NCBI GenBank assembly: GCA_016098155.1
Contig: JAAAJB010000285.1
Location: 1-44,070 of the forward strand
DNA: 44,070 nt
Origin: Actinomortierella ambigua
Taxonomy: Eukaryota; Mortierellomycota; Mortierellomycetes; Mortierellales; Mortierellaceae
Reading direction: 5' to 3'
The position numbers were made by a program, and so were the translations under genes. This document shows, in pieces, positions 1-12,241 of the stretch. The notes beneath the pieces are model-generated. The model made no database searches. It had not been told where the DNA came from and saw nothing but the letters and a program-made list of their open reading frames with translations. Within the stretch, counting starts at the first letter, position 1; each line of letters begins with the position of its first letter.

Positions 1-45
<45 letters not shown>

Positions 46-54
46 GAGAGAGAG
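1..54. repeat. (AG)n microsatellite at window edge
   Basis: Near-perfect AG dinucleotide tract with one AC interruption near 38. It lies at the very first base, so its true length is unknown. Confidence 0.95.
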
Positions 55-1081
55 AAAAGTGGGATTGGGGTAAAGGAGGGAAAACGAGAATGAAAGAATG
101 AATGGCGAAAGTGACATTCAGTTTAAAAAGGGTGAATGGTCATGAATCGACGACAAGAGACTCTCGCTTGGTAATCTCTCTCTCATTGCTACGCCCCCCC
201 TCTCCCTTTTTTTCCCCCAAATCTGCTCCTGTCCCCCGGCTGTTGTTGCTCCCCCTAGTACTCCTCCGTTTCGTCGTCGTCCGGCTCCCCCTACCTGGAG
301 TGGCCGCCTCTTTTCTTGGCTCTCATCCCATCATCGGTTTGGTCTGCCCTCGAAGAAGTGACACACAAACGCTGCGCTAAGAAAAGGGTTTGTTTCTTTC
401 CTTTCTCCGACAAGAGAAACGACAAAAACAACAGTGCATCATCGCACATACATCGGTCTGGTTTGTGCTCTGTGTTCTGGTCCTGCCCTGTCTCCCCCCC
501 CTCCTCCTCCTCCCCACCCCATCTCTCAAGAACAATACTGCGCATTGCCCAGATCTGGCCCGTTGCTCCAACAGCGATGTACTCTTCTTGGCTCTGCGCT
601 ACCTCATCTCATGGTAGATACACAACCATATGCTCGTGTCAAGCATCGTCACCGTCGCCATTTGTCATCGCGACTGACTTCTCTTTCTCTTTCGGTGTCT
701 CAATCCATATCACCTTTATCACCCATCATCAATCTTAAACAATCCCCATGCTGATCAAACTTGTCCTTGGCTCCGCTTCTTGCACACCCCTTGCTCCCCC
801 CCCGCCCTGGTCTACTGAGGACACTGAATGCGCGGGAAAATCCTGTTTGCCAAAAAGGATTGCGCATTGGACACCAACAATTCACCCTTGACATGAGGGA
901 CAACAACAACTCCTCTTCGGGGTATTTTTCCCCCCCTCTGGCGAATCGTATTCGAGAGGGAACTCTCAAAGGAAAAAAATCATCCACCCCTTCGTTTAAC
1001 TTGTATGTCGCGAGGCATATACTCAGGTTTGAGAATCCGTCAAAGAAGACGAAGCATTTGAAGGAACAATAGGTCGACTCA
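55..1081. other. 3' flank of the WDR53-like gene, no gene seen
   Basis: About 1 kb downstream of the minus-strand WD40 gene. It is pyrimidine-rich on the plus strand, with several C and T runs. Open frames occur on both strands but are low complexity (Ser/Pro/Leu from CT-rich DNA), and none shows a recognisable domain. It probably holds the 3' UTR and polyadenylation region of the WD40 gene. Confidence 0.5.
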
Positions 1082-3399
1082 CTACAATGATACTTCATAG
1101 ACTGCGATACGTCCAAGAACTTGAGGTGAGGGTTGTGGCGCATTCTCGCCTTCAGCCACTTGCGGGACACCGGCAATGAAGAGCTGGACGCGCGTCACCT
1201 TGTTGCCTCCTTCATCGCTCTCGACCACCGTTCTACAGGACACGCCGTTGATGCGGTCAAAGATAGCGAGCGTGCGAAACTCGAACAATGGCTTGACGGC
1301 ACGTAGGGTAATATGTTGTTGTTGTCGCTGCAGACTAGCATCACCTTCCCCAGCCGCTCCTCGCTGCTCCTCCTCCTCTTCCTCTGACAGTAACACAGCA
1401 GTAGGATTAGTGGAGAGCGTGGCCGATCGTGCCTCTTGCTCGTCCCAGACAGCAATTGTTCCGTTGTTGGCGGCACTCACAAGCAGACCCGCTTGTGAAA
1501 GGTATTCACTGTAGTGTGCATAAACAAATGTAAACATTGGAGCGAATCGTTGATATCATCCACGTGTCATTTTCCTACGACCGATCGATTTGGCCAAGAA
1601 ATGAGCAAAGGTTCCACTTACACTGTGGTCAACGAACTAAAGTGGGCATCCAAAAGTCGACCTCCTACAATCCATGCTGCGTCGGCGCTACCTTTGCCCT
1701 TGGCTTTGGCCCCTTTCTTGCCTTTGGCGTCCGAAGCTGGCGGCTGCCGGTGCTGCTGCTGCTGATAATCCTTCAGCGCCTCGGGAGATAAGGGCACATC
1801 GTTTGGCTTGTGGAGGAACTGGACTGTGCCATCACCAAGGCCCACTGCTGCTCGGGTACCAGAGGGATGAATCGCGACCGAAAGTACAAAGGGGGGGTTG
1901 AATACCTGAGCGGAGCCTTGTGGGGCATTTAGCGCCTTCATGTCATCTGGGATAAAACATTACACATGCCACATGGAATTTTTCCAGGCAAGTTGAGGTG
2001 GCGCATTAGTTGACAATACACCGTTCTAGGCGAGATGAGCTTGTTTGTGATGAGCATCTCCCTCTCTCACTCTCTTTCTCACTCTCTCACTCTCACTCTC
2101 TCACTCTCTCACTCTCTCTTTCTTTTACTTTTTCCTACATGTCTGGAATCCTCTCCCTTCTCGCTTGATATAAAAATAGGATGAAGAGGAACCCTGAACA
2201 ACCTCCGCCGTTCCATCTTTGATCGGGCTATTCTTACCTGTCTTGAGTATTTCCGTGGATCGGTTCTTGTAAAAATCCCACGACAGGATCCGATAATCCA
2301 TTCCACCAGAGATGGCTGTGGCGAACAAGTATGCAATATCCAACGATGAGAAACAGCGAAAGCGGACGAGCAGGTCGCAAGAGAAGTTCTAGCTCTAACG
2401 ATTGTCAAGCACAAACTTGATGAATCAATCACAAACAATCTTTGGGAAAACTCACCTTGATCTTTGGCAGGTACAAATTTTACATCCATTGCGATCTAGT
2501 GAACGTCCGAAGCAAGTTAGACAGGACATGATGGAAATCATATACTTCAATGTCCCTTATGCGGTTGCCATCTTAGAAAGCATAGCCTTATTCCACATTC
2601 TAAGAAAGGCAGCAGAACTTACATTGTCATGACCGCCAGCCAGTCGGCGCATCCATTGGCCACTCTTTAGGTCAAGTGCGCGCACATTACCTGCATCGTC
2701 GCAGACAGCGAGGAATGTGCCACGGTCATTGACAGAGATCTGACATGATGATTCAAAGGATGTTGATGAGTGTGGCGCTGATAACGAGGTCTTGAAACAG
2801 AGCTATTGGCATGCTTTCATTTTTACAACGTACCTGATTCATTTCGTCCTCTGCACCTGTGTAGATCCCTGAGGCTTTCTCAACATTTAGAATCACAGTT
2901 TCTGTTGCCAGCGAAAACACATACAGCGTCAACCCAGAGGCCACATAGATCTTTTGGTTATCGAGCGGATCCCAGCATACTGCTGTTACCTGCGACGCAA
3001 GTAATGGAGTCGCATGGCGGCCAAAAAAAAATTAGATAATTGTTGCGTCATATTGATGATCGACCGATTGTGCTCCTTCTAATGCTCCACTTACAGCATC
3101 ATCGAAACCAACGATCGCCTTCGAGGACTGATTGGTGGACAAGTCCCAGATGCGGCATGTTTTGTCCTCTGGGAATGCATTGTGGTTGTATGGCGCCACA
3201 TTGAGGAATGAGAAGACGGAGAGATGCAATACGGGCAAGGAGAGATCAGAAACAGAAAGGATACAATCTTTGAACCCCGAGAATCGATTACGAGATCGCC
3301 ACTCCTACCCGAGCCCGTGGCAAGCTTCAAGCCATCCTTGCTCTGGTTAAGACAGAGCACTGGAGCGCGATGACCGTTCAGGAACCAGGACGGCTGCAT
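1082..3399 (-). CDS. WDR53: WD40-repeat protein, WDR53-like
   Basis: Eight-exon gene encoding about 435 residues. Exons on the minus strand: 3399-3309, 3168-3095, 2989-2834, 2739-2623, 2495-2456, 2315-2238, 1946-1622 and 1508-1082. All junctions keep phase and use GT..AG. The protein starts MQPSWFLNGHRAPVLCL. Exon 1 joins exon 2 to give LATGSEDKTCRIWDL, a classic WD blade. Further blades are VTAVCWDP, ISVNDRGTFLAVCDDAG with VRALDL, SGGMDYRILSWDF, SVAIHPSGTRAAVGLGDG and LLVSAANNGTIAVWDE. A Gln/Lys/Gly-rich loop interrupts the penultimate blade, and about 90 extra residues follow the last one. The family forms a beta-propeller scaffold; animal WDR53 is a candidate CUL4-DDB1 substrate receptor, so a ubiquitin-ligase adaptor role is an inference. 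The WD40 assignment is secure; WDR53 orthology rests on blade order and length. Confidence 0.8.
2060..2125. repeat. CTCACTCT-type tandem repeat in a WD40-gene intron
   Basis: Imperfect tandem CTCACTCT/CTCTCACT units on the plus strand, followed by TTTCTTTT. The tract lies inside the intron 2237-1947 of the WDR53-like gene, between its exons 6 and 7. Confidence 0.85.
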
Positions 3400-4953
3400 G
3401 AATATAACAATAAGATACGGTTGCGTTAGATACGGGTCGTAGGAAGGATTTCGTGCATGTAGAGAGCTGGGAGTTTTTTTTTTGTTGTTGTCTTTTTTAT
3501 GTGGCGCAAAAGACTGGTGGCCAGTGCAATCTTTTTGTCTAAAGCTGCTGTCCATGACTCTAGCATCCATGACTCTACCGCCCCACTCCTTCACCATCGT
3601 GCGCTCCAAAGATCCCTGCCTCCCTTTTAGAACAAAACAAATAAAAAAAATGAGCCAGCATTTGTGCCTCACTTGTTCTCGTTTCTATTTCACCTCCTCT
3701 TGCCGTTTCAACCCCACGTCTCGGCCCCCTTTCGCGCGTCTCTACTACGCGCTCGTGTGTCCACCCTTACTAGTCGGGGAGTGTGGCTCGCCTGAGGTGA
3801 AATCATGGGCCAATGAATGGTTCAATTGTAAAGAGGGACAAATGTGGAATGAGCTTCTGAGAATTCAAATCTTTTTGATCTGTTTGGGTATCCAGACGTC
3901 AAATTTTCCCTCCGCCGCCAGCCATGTCGCCTCATCTTCATCCCAGACCACTTTGCAATATCCGAGGAACGCGACATGGCTGCCCATGCTTACTTTGCAT
4001 GTTCGACAGCTTGTTTGGTGTGCTTTTAACCAAAGAGCGGGCGGACAAAGCGTGGGAGGAGGAGGAGGAGGAAGAGAAGGGTGATCGTGCGGTGCAGGCG
4101 CAAGGGCAAAAGAGTGCATGGACTCGTCTCCTTGGGTGAAACTGGCAAAAAGTAGAGGGGGACCCTCTTGAAGCTCGGGTTGTCCCACACGCTCATTCGA
4201 CTGGACATTATTGCTCGTTGGGGAGAGTACTTTTTTTTTAAAAAAAGGGGGGAGGGGGCGCGATTGCTCTCAAAGACCAGACTTGGATAGCACTCAAAGC
4301 GTCAGGACAACAACCTCCCTACTTGCCGCCTCTGCCTCTGTGCCTCTCACCTTGTGCCTCGCACTGGGTGATCAATTGGTGGCAGCATGCATTCGCAGAG
4401 CAGAAACCATAAAGAAAGAATGGGAACAAAAAGTCGGTTAGAGGCAGACAAAAACTGCTTTGCTATACTTAGTGAGATGTGTCCCAAGGCATCAGTTGAT
4501 TGGACAAAAATATCCAATTGCCCTTGTCCATCTGATGTTCATCGCCGGTCCAATATACAAAAATGGGTGAACAGAAGAGGTACAATGCCATTCCTCTTTC
4601 CTTTTTCTCACTTTCTAATTTTTTACTTTGATTGTCCGGTTGTCCACTCGCTCAACACCTCGCCACCTTTCTCCATTCAGCATTCGCCATTCCTCAACTT
4701 GCAGTGGTGGGGCTGCAATCACGACTTGCCCTCCTGTGTTCTATTTTTCCTCCTGTCACCAGCTATCCCTTTTTCAGACTCCTTTGTCTCTTATTTTGTT
4801 TGATATTATTATTATTTTTTGGTTTGCCTACTCTCACACTCAAGACCACGACTTTGTACCTGAGATCAGTCTGTATCAGTTGTGCCACTGACTTCACACA
4901 GCCAAAGTCCCTATCCTCGTCCTTTACCACCCTACTTTCCCTATCCAGTTGCC
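3400..4953. promoter_or_regulatory. Divergent intergenic region between WD40 and Kre9-like genes
   Basis: About 1.55 kb separates the start codons of two divergent genes, so it must hold both promoters and 5' UTRs. The last 300 bases before 4954 are CT-rich, as in a fungal pyrimidine-rich leader. A stretch on the minus strand around 3870-4010 reads as a protein-like frame (see findings) but has no recognised domain. No other gene is visible. Confidence 0.5.
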
Positions 4954-7725
4954 ATGACTTCACGGTCACTGCAGTCTCGGGTGGGCCATGCTGCCACCTT
5001 GGCATTCGTGCTGTTGATGTGCCTAAAGACCACATTAGCGGATCTATTGTGCACACAATTTGGCTCCAACACATTCCGCGTTGGGTCGACTCTCAAGTTC
5101 CAATGGAACGACACACAGACAGTTCCGATCGACAGCTTCAATCTTAACCTGTACTGTGTTGAAAACTCGAAACTCATCATCCCCAACATTGTACCGAGCC
5201 TGTCGACACTCACCTCGCCTTCGCCTGTCACCTGGGTTGTCCCGAGTGACATTGCCACCCACTCTTCTGAATGCTCGCTCAATGTAAGGTTTTTTTTTTA
5301 TATTGTTTTGTTTCTCTTCTTTGTGGACAATCGGAAATGAATTTTTCCCGCCCTCTGTTTGTCCAAAAAGAAAAGACCTATTCCCTTGGACGCCCTCCAC
5401 CATCACCACCCCACCACCATCACCACCACCACCCCCCTCGTACGTCTGGTCAGGGTTGTGACCTCAGTGCCCCTTCTTACCCCACCGACTTCGTGTCTGC
5501 CCACCAGACCCCTTGGGACTCAACTTTGGCTCATACAGTGATGGTGTATGTCGACGCGGAACCTGGAAAGCACATGATCCGATTGCAGTCGTCGAGCGTG
5601 TTCGTATCATGCAGCGTTTTAGCTCAACACGGATAACCCGGATCCCGTTGTGAACCAACCTGTCCAACTGCAACAGTAAAAGCGCCAAGAGGTTGTGAGA
5701 ACATTTCCCATGCCGCTCCTTCTTCACTACGTAACAGACACGACAAAAGAATAGACAGGGACGCAGGATTTCGCACTACTCCTTCTTTTCCAACGTTCTT
5801 CACAACCACTTTGTGCTCTCGTACTCCATCATGAACATTAACGAATGGGCGTATGGCAGATGAACTTTTGGTTGAAACAAAACCTGGGCTTCTCAGGAAA
5901 CGAGGAGACATCGGGGGGTTTTTTCCCCTTTGCACCGCCCACATTTCCTCCCCACGTCCCCACTTTACCCGATGCACTGGTATACTATGGGCAAACACTT
6001 GATCTGCATATGTTCCATGTGTGTTACTCTTCGTCACCCACTTTTGAGTATGCTTGGAGTTTTTCCAATTCCAACTCCCGCACACTGCCTGTTTTTATCT
6101 TTGGTTCTATGTTTATTTGGATTTCATCCACAAACAAGAGCATGGGGAGAGTGTACTTGAAGGTTGGACGAAAGGGACGAGGCATCCCCACAGCTCCTCG
6201 AGACTAGAGTAGACGCACCTTTTTTTTTTTTTTTTTATCTTTCGGCTAAAAGGAGACAAAGGATGGACAAAAGGTGAGGCTGCTCACCTCATCAGAACCT
6301 TGTGGCGGACATGTCTCACACTAGGCAAGGGTGTCGTTGAGCTTTTTCAAAAAACAATTGGATCATCTCTCCTCTGGCTGAGTCCCTATTCCTAGTCTCC
6401 CCTCTGCCTCTTTCTCAGCTCATCTGGGCCTGAAAAAGAAATGCAGGGACCCCTTCCCTGGCCAATACCCTGCTCCTCCCTTGAGGTACTTCTGAGATGC
6501 GTGTGGCCCCGCGATTGTTGGTTTGCCCGATAAGAGTCATTTCCGTCTATCACATCCTTCCAGGAGGGGGTCCTTCAGTATCAAGGCGTTTCCTGCTCCC
6601 CCCCCCCATTCTGCTCGTGAGTTCTTTTCACTGACGTCTTTCCCGTCCCTCCTCCATTATTTTTTTTCTTTCTAGCAATACTTTGGTGCGTTTGTATGGT
6701 CCAGCGCCGACCCCGGGACCGGGGCCGTGAAGGAGGACATGTCGCGGTGTATGACGCTCCTGTTTGTGAACCCGAATGCTCCAGGCACGCCAGGCAACAG
6801 CGGAAACGGAGGCAACGAGGACTCACAACAGCAGCAGCCGCAGCAGCCGTCCTCGCCACAACAAGGACCTACGAATGTCGACGAGGACGGCAACATCATC
6901 GTTTCGGACCAGACAAAGTCGATCGTCATTGGCGTGGGTTGTGCGGTCGGGGTCTTGGTCCTGGCTGGTATTGTCGGCTTCTACGTGATCCGGTACCGAA
7001 ACAAGCGTGCCGCAGAGGAGGAGCAGTCGCGCAAGTTGCGGGAACCCATCCGTCAAGGACCCTTGTTCCCGCCTTCGTCATCGGGTCGCTCTTCGCCTAC
7101 AGGCGGCGGAATTTCTGATGGTAGTGGTGATGGTAATGCCGGCATGGTTGCCACCACCGCTCACACGGCTCGTCTGGGTCAGAGTCGGTACAATGAACTG
7201 TCGTCCAACGTCAGCACGAGTGATGATCATGGTGACCAATTCTCGAACCACCGTCACTCGCAAACCACCGAAATGTCAGAGTTCGGCGGTGGGGCCGCCA
7301 TGATGATGGTACCTCCTCCTCCTCTCCGGACAGCCACGCCACCACCACCAGCCTCCTCTTCACAATCGTCAGCGTCGCCGCGACCCTCGACACCGATTGC
7401 GGCGCAACATGCCAAGCACTTCCGCGGTAGTTCCTCCTCTTCCTCCTCGGCGGCCTTCTCACCAACAATGACCTACTCGCTATCGCCCCTGGCCACTGCC
7501 ACTGCCAATAATAATCATCACCCTAATGGCCAATTACTATCTGGCACGGCCTCTTCAGGCGACCGCCCAGTGTCTGTCCTGACGAGCTCGTTTATCCCGA
7601 TGGAGGACGAAGCGGACCATCGCAAGAAGCAACAGCAGCAGCAACAGCAGTATGAACTTCAGATTCAGCTGCAGCACCAGCAACAACAACAAACGCAGCA
7701 GTACATGAACTACGGATCATATTGA
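4954..7725 (+). CDS. Kre9/Knh1-like secreted single-pass membrane protein
   Basis: Two exons, 4954-5283 and 6676-7725, encode 459 residues. The chosen start gives a signal peptide (hydrophobic core LAFVLLMCLKTTLA, likely cut near residue 29); an in-frame ATG at 4882 would bury it. Residues about 30-150 resemble the Kre9/Knh1 N-terminal beta-sandwich: a VGSTLKFQWN strand, then VTWVVPSDIA, and, across the splice, CSLN joined to QYFGAFVWSSADPGTG. A Gln/Pro/Ser linker follows, then one membrane helix around residues 193-215 (IVIGVGCAVGVLVLAGIVGF) with a basic stop-transfer YRNKR. The cytoplasmic tail is about 240 residues, rich in Ser, Pro, Gln and His. The layout suggests a plasma-membrane or cell-wall-facing protein; yeast Kre9/Knh1 act in beta-1,6-glucan assembly. 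A sensor-like role is inference only. The 3' end has CAG/CAA glutamine repeats. Confidence 0.75.
5284..6675 (+). other. Unusually long (1,392 bp) intron of the Kre9-like gene
   Basis: The donor is AAT|GTAAGG and the acceptor TTTCTTTCTAG|CAA. The flanking exons join in phase 0 and rebuild the expected Kre9-type strand, so no further exon is required. Most other introns here are about 50-450 bp. Inside are a CAC/CCA-rich block (5397-5440), a T15-16 run near 6220 and a more protein-like stretch around 5490-5635. No gene is recognised in it. Confidence 0.65.
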
Positions 7726-8014
7726 TCTTCAAAAGCGAATTACAGAAACGGTTGAAACTCCAATCACACATATTTATACCAGTGTCTTTTGGGCGGTGAA
7801 CAATGCTCTTTTTTTTGTTTGGTTGATTGTTTGTGTGTTCGATTGTTTTGCAAGAATGTTATGTGAATGGAAACTAAACCAAGAAAAAAAAATATAAAGT
7901 AAAAGGGGGAGGAAAGTCTGTACTCTAAAGGGGTGGTTCGGCAAGTCAAGACAAAGAAGCAAAAAAAAAAAAGAAAAGAAAAGAAAAAAAAGAAGGCAAA
8001 GAAACTCCTATCGT
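7726..8014. other. Convergent 3' intergenic region
   Basis: A 289 bp AT-rich gap between the stop codons of the Kre9-like gene and KAP121. It contains several A and T runs that could serve as polyadenylation regions for both genes. No gene is seen. Confidence 0.6.
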
Positions 8015-11000
8015 TTAACCAAGAAGGTTCAGATCCTGGAGAATCTTCTTCTTTTCCGGCGTGATCGAGTTCCAGATGGTGGTCGTCGTTGCCGAATCCA
8101 GAGAGGCCAGTGCTGCCTTGAGCGTCTGGGCCATCCGCTGGGCCAGCTGCTCAGGAACGACACCGGCCACCAGAGCCTCGACCATCACCGTCGTCAGATG
8201 TGGCATGTTGATGTTGTTCAGGCCCAACACAGCGGGTGTCTGTGCCTCCATCAGATCCAACAGGTACGAGTATGTCGGCGCGGCCTCCTCCTCATCGTGC
8301 AACAGTGGCAACGCCTGCACCCACGATGGCAACACCGTGTTCACATCAAACTTGCTCGCATTGTACCGGCAAATCTTGCCCACCGCCGAAATCGCATTCT
8401 CCGTACCATACACATTCTCGAGCTCTCGCGACCGTGGCATGTTGATCAACTGGAACAGCGGCGTCAGCGCTGCTGCACACACCTCGGCATACTCGGGTCC
8501 TCCAAACTGTCCGCAGAGACCCCAGCCATAGCAGACCGCCTGACGGACATCGGCCGCCGGGTCCGAGATCGCCTCCAGCATCTTGGGCAGGTAGTTGACC
8601 AGGATCGCCCACGAATGCGGGCCCGTAAACTCAATCACGTCGTCCAGGATACAGATCGCCCACTGCCGCGACGACGACGACTGCGTATCGTTCAGGAACG
8701 TCGCCACAATCGGCTCCAGCGTCTTGAACATGGGCAAGAATCCTTGGCCGTGCGTCTTAAACACAGAGTGAATCGCGCGTGACATCTCGCCCAACACCGC
8801 CTCTTCGTTCATCTCCTCCTCCTCAATCGTCTCCTCGTCCTCCGCCTCAAACTCGGTGCTGCGACGCGCCTCCTCCCGATGCTTCATTCGGGTATAAAAC
8901 TCCTTCAGCTGCGCCTCCGACGCACGTGCAAACTCTTGCAGCAACTCGGGCGTCAGGCTCGGCGCTCCCAAAAAGTCGACCGACTCGTAGAACGACACAT
9001 ACAACTGCAGCAGGAACGCCGGGTCAGACTCTGTCGCCATCACCTCCAGGATCTTGGCGCAAATGCCGTGCCACAGCTGCAGGATGTACTCCTGCGACAA
9101 CTCGGCCTGCTTAGCGCACGAAATCAACTGTGGAAGCGTCGCAGCCGCCGCATGACGGACACCATCGTGGAAATAAAACTTGAGCAGTGGCACCACAATC
9201 TCACGCACCTTCTCAATGTAAGGGCGGAAACCAGGACCCAACTCACGCGCATAGCAGATCAACATCTCCACGGCCGTGCACTTCTCCTCCAAGACCGTCG
9301 TTTTGATGCCAATCTGCTGACCGTCCACACCCACAAATTCCCAGTCGTCCTCAGCCGAGTACTTGGTCTCGATATCGTCCTCGGGGTCCAGGACTGCGAA
9401 ATCGGGCTTCAGCTGCGCGCTCTGCAGCAGAGGCGGCATCACAATGTCCAGGTAGGGCACAAAGTCCCGTCCCAGAACCTTGCACACGCGCGCCCAGGCC
9501 GCCAACAGGTACGACACCTGGGGGTCATCGGCCTCAGTCACACTGGCCTGGGTCTGGACCAGCAGCTGAATAAACTCGTTAGCATGGGGAGCAAAGACCT
9601 CCTTGCCGACCGCCAACGCAATCAGGGACGCGCACTCCATGGCCTTGCCACGCAGCAATCTGTACTCCTTGTTGGTGGCCTGGCGCAACACATTGATCAA
9701 CAACGGCATAATGCTGCTGTAGTACTTGACGAATCGGTCCTCGGCGCTGTCCGCAACGGTCGCAATCGTCGTGATCGCCTGCTCCTGCACATATGTCGTG
9801 CCAGTGTTCAACAGCGACAACAGACGCTCAAAAATGCCGTCCAGATATGGCTCCAGAATACCCTTCTCGCAGGCCTCGCAAAAGTTGACCAGCGCAGCAG
9901 CGGCATGGGCGCGCACACGGGGGAACTGTACATCATCCATGACGGGGATCAAGTTGGTCAACACGACGGCATGGTGGTTCTTCTGCATCGGTCCCGCAAA
10001 ATCCGTCGACATTTGGCCCACGGCGTTACAGGCCGCGTACCGGACACGTGGGTGGGGGTCCCGCAGGAAGGGCAGCACCATGTTGATCACCTTGCCCAAC
10101 TCGGCCTCCATGATCCGCACACAGCCCTCACCGATGGCCGAGACCGCCATCAGAGCCGCATGGCGCGCCTTCCAGTTCTCGTTCGCCAGCATCTGAGGGA
10201 TGAACACAAAGCTGACAGGCAACATGGCCTTGCCACCGAGCGCACGGGCCAGACGGTCCATGGCGTGCTCACCAATCACATAGTTGCGGTCATTGTCGTC
10301 CATGTCCAGATCATCGGTCGTGTACCACTCCTCGTCCTCATCCAGATCGGCCATCATCTCCAGCGCGACGGGGACGATCGTCGTCGTGTAGTCGGGGACC
10401 TTGCGCACCATACCGGGCGCACACTCTGCCAACGTGAGCAACAGCTCCAACGCCGATTGCCGTGTACGGTCCTCCAGCTTTTGGTTCTTCACAATCTCAA
10501 TCATGAAGGGCAACACATCTGCAATCACGTGACGGAAAAGACGCGACGAGTGCTCGGCAAGTTCAATCAGAACCACCAATCCTTCAATCAACGACTCTTC
10601 ATCCCCGCTCTGCAACAGCGCCGACAACACCTCCAGCAGCTGGGGCATCAACGATGCCATCGAGTTGCGCGTAGCGTTGTTGGTATCCAGCATGAAGGCG
10701 ACGCACGACTTGGCAGCTGCCAGACGGACCTATGTATGCATGTGTGTGGTAGATGAAAAAAATGACGCGGTGATAAGCAATTGATCCGGTGTGATAGAAT
10801 ATTTACAATGCTATCATTTAAATGACAAAGTGCGATTCTTCTCCCACCTCCACCCCCTTCCTCCACCCCCCTTCCTCCTCTCCCGTCATCCCACTTACAG
10901 TGATCGACTCATCACGCAGGCTCTGAGCAAAGACCGACTTGAGAATATCAACATGCTGCCCAGAGATGAGATTGGGCACCGACGTGAAGATACGGAAAGC

Positions 11001-12134
11001 CGACTCACGGTGCTCGGCCGAAGGGGACTTTGTGCACTCGAACAAAGCGGGCAAGATCTCAGGCCAGTCCTCTAAAAACACAAAGTGTCGGGAAAAGAAA
11101 GAGAGATTGTGAGGAAATGATAAACACCATTCAAAATGCATTTTTCTGTGTATCGTCTAGCTTTGGACGGTCAATTGAGCAAAAAAGGGGGGGCAAGTTG
11201 GCGGATGAATAGCGCAGGGAAAAAGAGCAAGGCAGAAAACACTTACGCTCCTTCAGCGTGCAAGCGCGGGCCATCTCGGCAATAGTGTCACAGATCTTGT
11301 TACGAACCGACTTGTTGGGCTCCTGCGACAGACCGGCCAAGAAGTGAGCCTTCATGGCTTGACGGGTCTCCTCCTGTGTGACATCCCACAGCGTCACATC
11401 CTCGGCGTTAGGGTCCTGGGTGGGGATACCCTTGAAGGCAACGCGACGGGTCAGGACAGCAGCGAACGAACGGAGCTGTTGAGAGGGAGGCGGCATGCGC
11501 CGTTTCCGAAAATGTCAACAAAAAGGAAGGCCGATATCGATGATAGCACCAGTCCAGTTGGTGTGGATTTCCAACGCGAACCATAAAACAACAAGGTTGT
11601 CAGATAGTCGGCGTTATTATTGTTGGGTGTCCAAAAGCCGCGTGTTGTCCAGAAACAGGATTTTTTTTTTTCGCGCCAACGTCGTGATCCATCAGTGATC
11701 ATCAGGACACAAAAAGGAATGGGGCAGATCCACGCAGGCAAGGCCATTCAGGAAATAGAGATCAGGGAGAAGGGGGAGAGGAAGAGCGAGAGAGAGAGAG
11801 AGGATAGCCATTAGCACTCCAACCAAGTGTTCATGCAAGTGATTGGTGGCGAGCAACGCCGATTCCAATGCTCAGCAGCGAGGGAAGGATGTCCATCCGT
11901 GACTCTGCAGGTGACCGACCACAAGAAGAGACAGGGGGGTGATTGACGTACGTTGTCCTCCTCGCTGTTGCGTGCCAAGTAGGCGAATCCGGAGAGCAAG
12001 GCATCGGGGCTCTTGACCATCCACTCATTGTTGAGCTGCTCCTCGGCCTGGGTACGGACGGCATTGTCGTCCGACACCAAATTGGCCAGGACCTGGATCA
12101 GTTGCTGAAGAATCTCTGGGGGAACGTTGGACAT
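8015..12134 (-). CDS. KAP121: Importin-5 / karyopherin Kap121 (Pse1)
   Basis: Four exons on the minus strand: 12134-11952, 11475-11247, 11071-10899 and 10729-8015. Phase is kept throughout and the product is 1,099 residues, the usual length of Kap121/IPO5. The N-terminus (PEILQQLIQVLANLVSDDN) is an importin-beta HEAT repeat. Across the first splice, YLARNSEEDN joins LRSFAAVLTRR. The acidic segment DLDEDEEWYTTDDLDMDD lies in the first third, and HEAT helices continue to the end (for example DPHPRVRYAACNAVGQMS and DPAADVRQAVCYGWGLCG). The family is a nuclear import receptor that binds cargo such as ribosomal proteins and histones and releases it on RanGTP. All three introns lie in the first fifth of the coding sequence; the last exon is 2.7 kb. 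The large exon has a strong GC-rich codon bias, consistent with high expression. Confidence 0.97.
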
Positions 12135-12210
12135 TATGAACTAGAGCACTGCATGCAGAGAAAGGAAAGGAAAAAAGGGAGAGGTTAGCTATGAGAAGGG
12201 CACAGCCCAG

Positions 12211-12214
<4 letters not shown>

Positions 12215-12241
<27 letters not shown>
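12215..12241. repeat. (CTG)9 / (CAG)9 trinucleotide repeat
   Basis: Nine perfect CTG units on the plus strand, read as CAG on the KAP121 strand. They begin about 80 bases upstream of the KAP121 start codon, so probably within its 5' UTR or core promoter. Confidence 0.9.

Noticed and set aside
8879..10756. Long plus-strand open frame (625 residues) rich in Arg, Gln, His and Leu
   Set aside because: It is the antisense shadow of the KAP121 exon, whose minus-strand frame matches the importin family over its full length.
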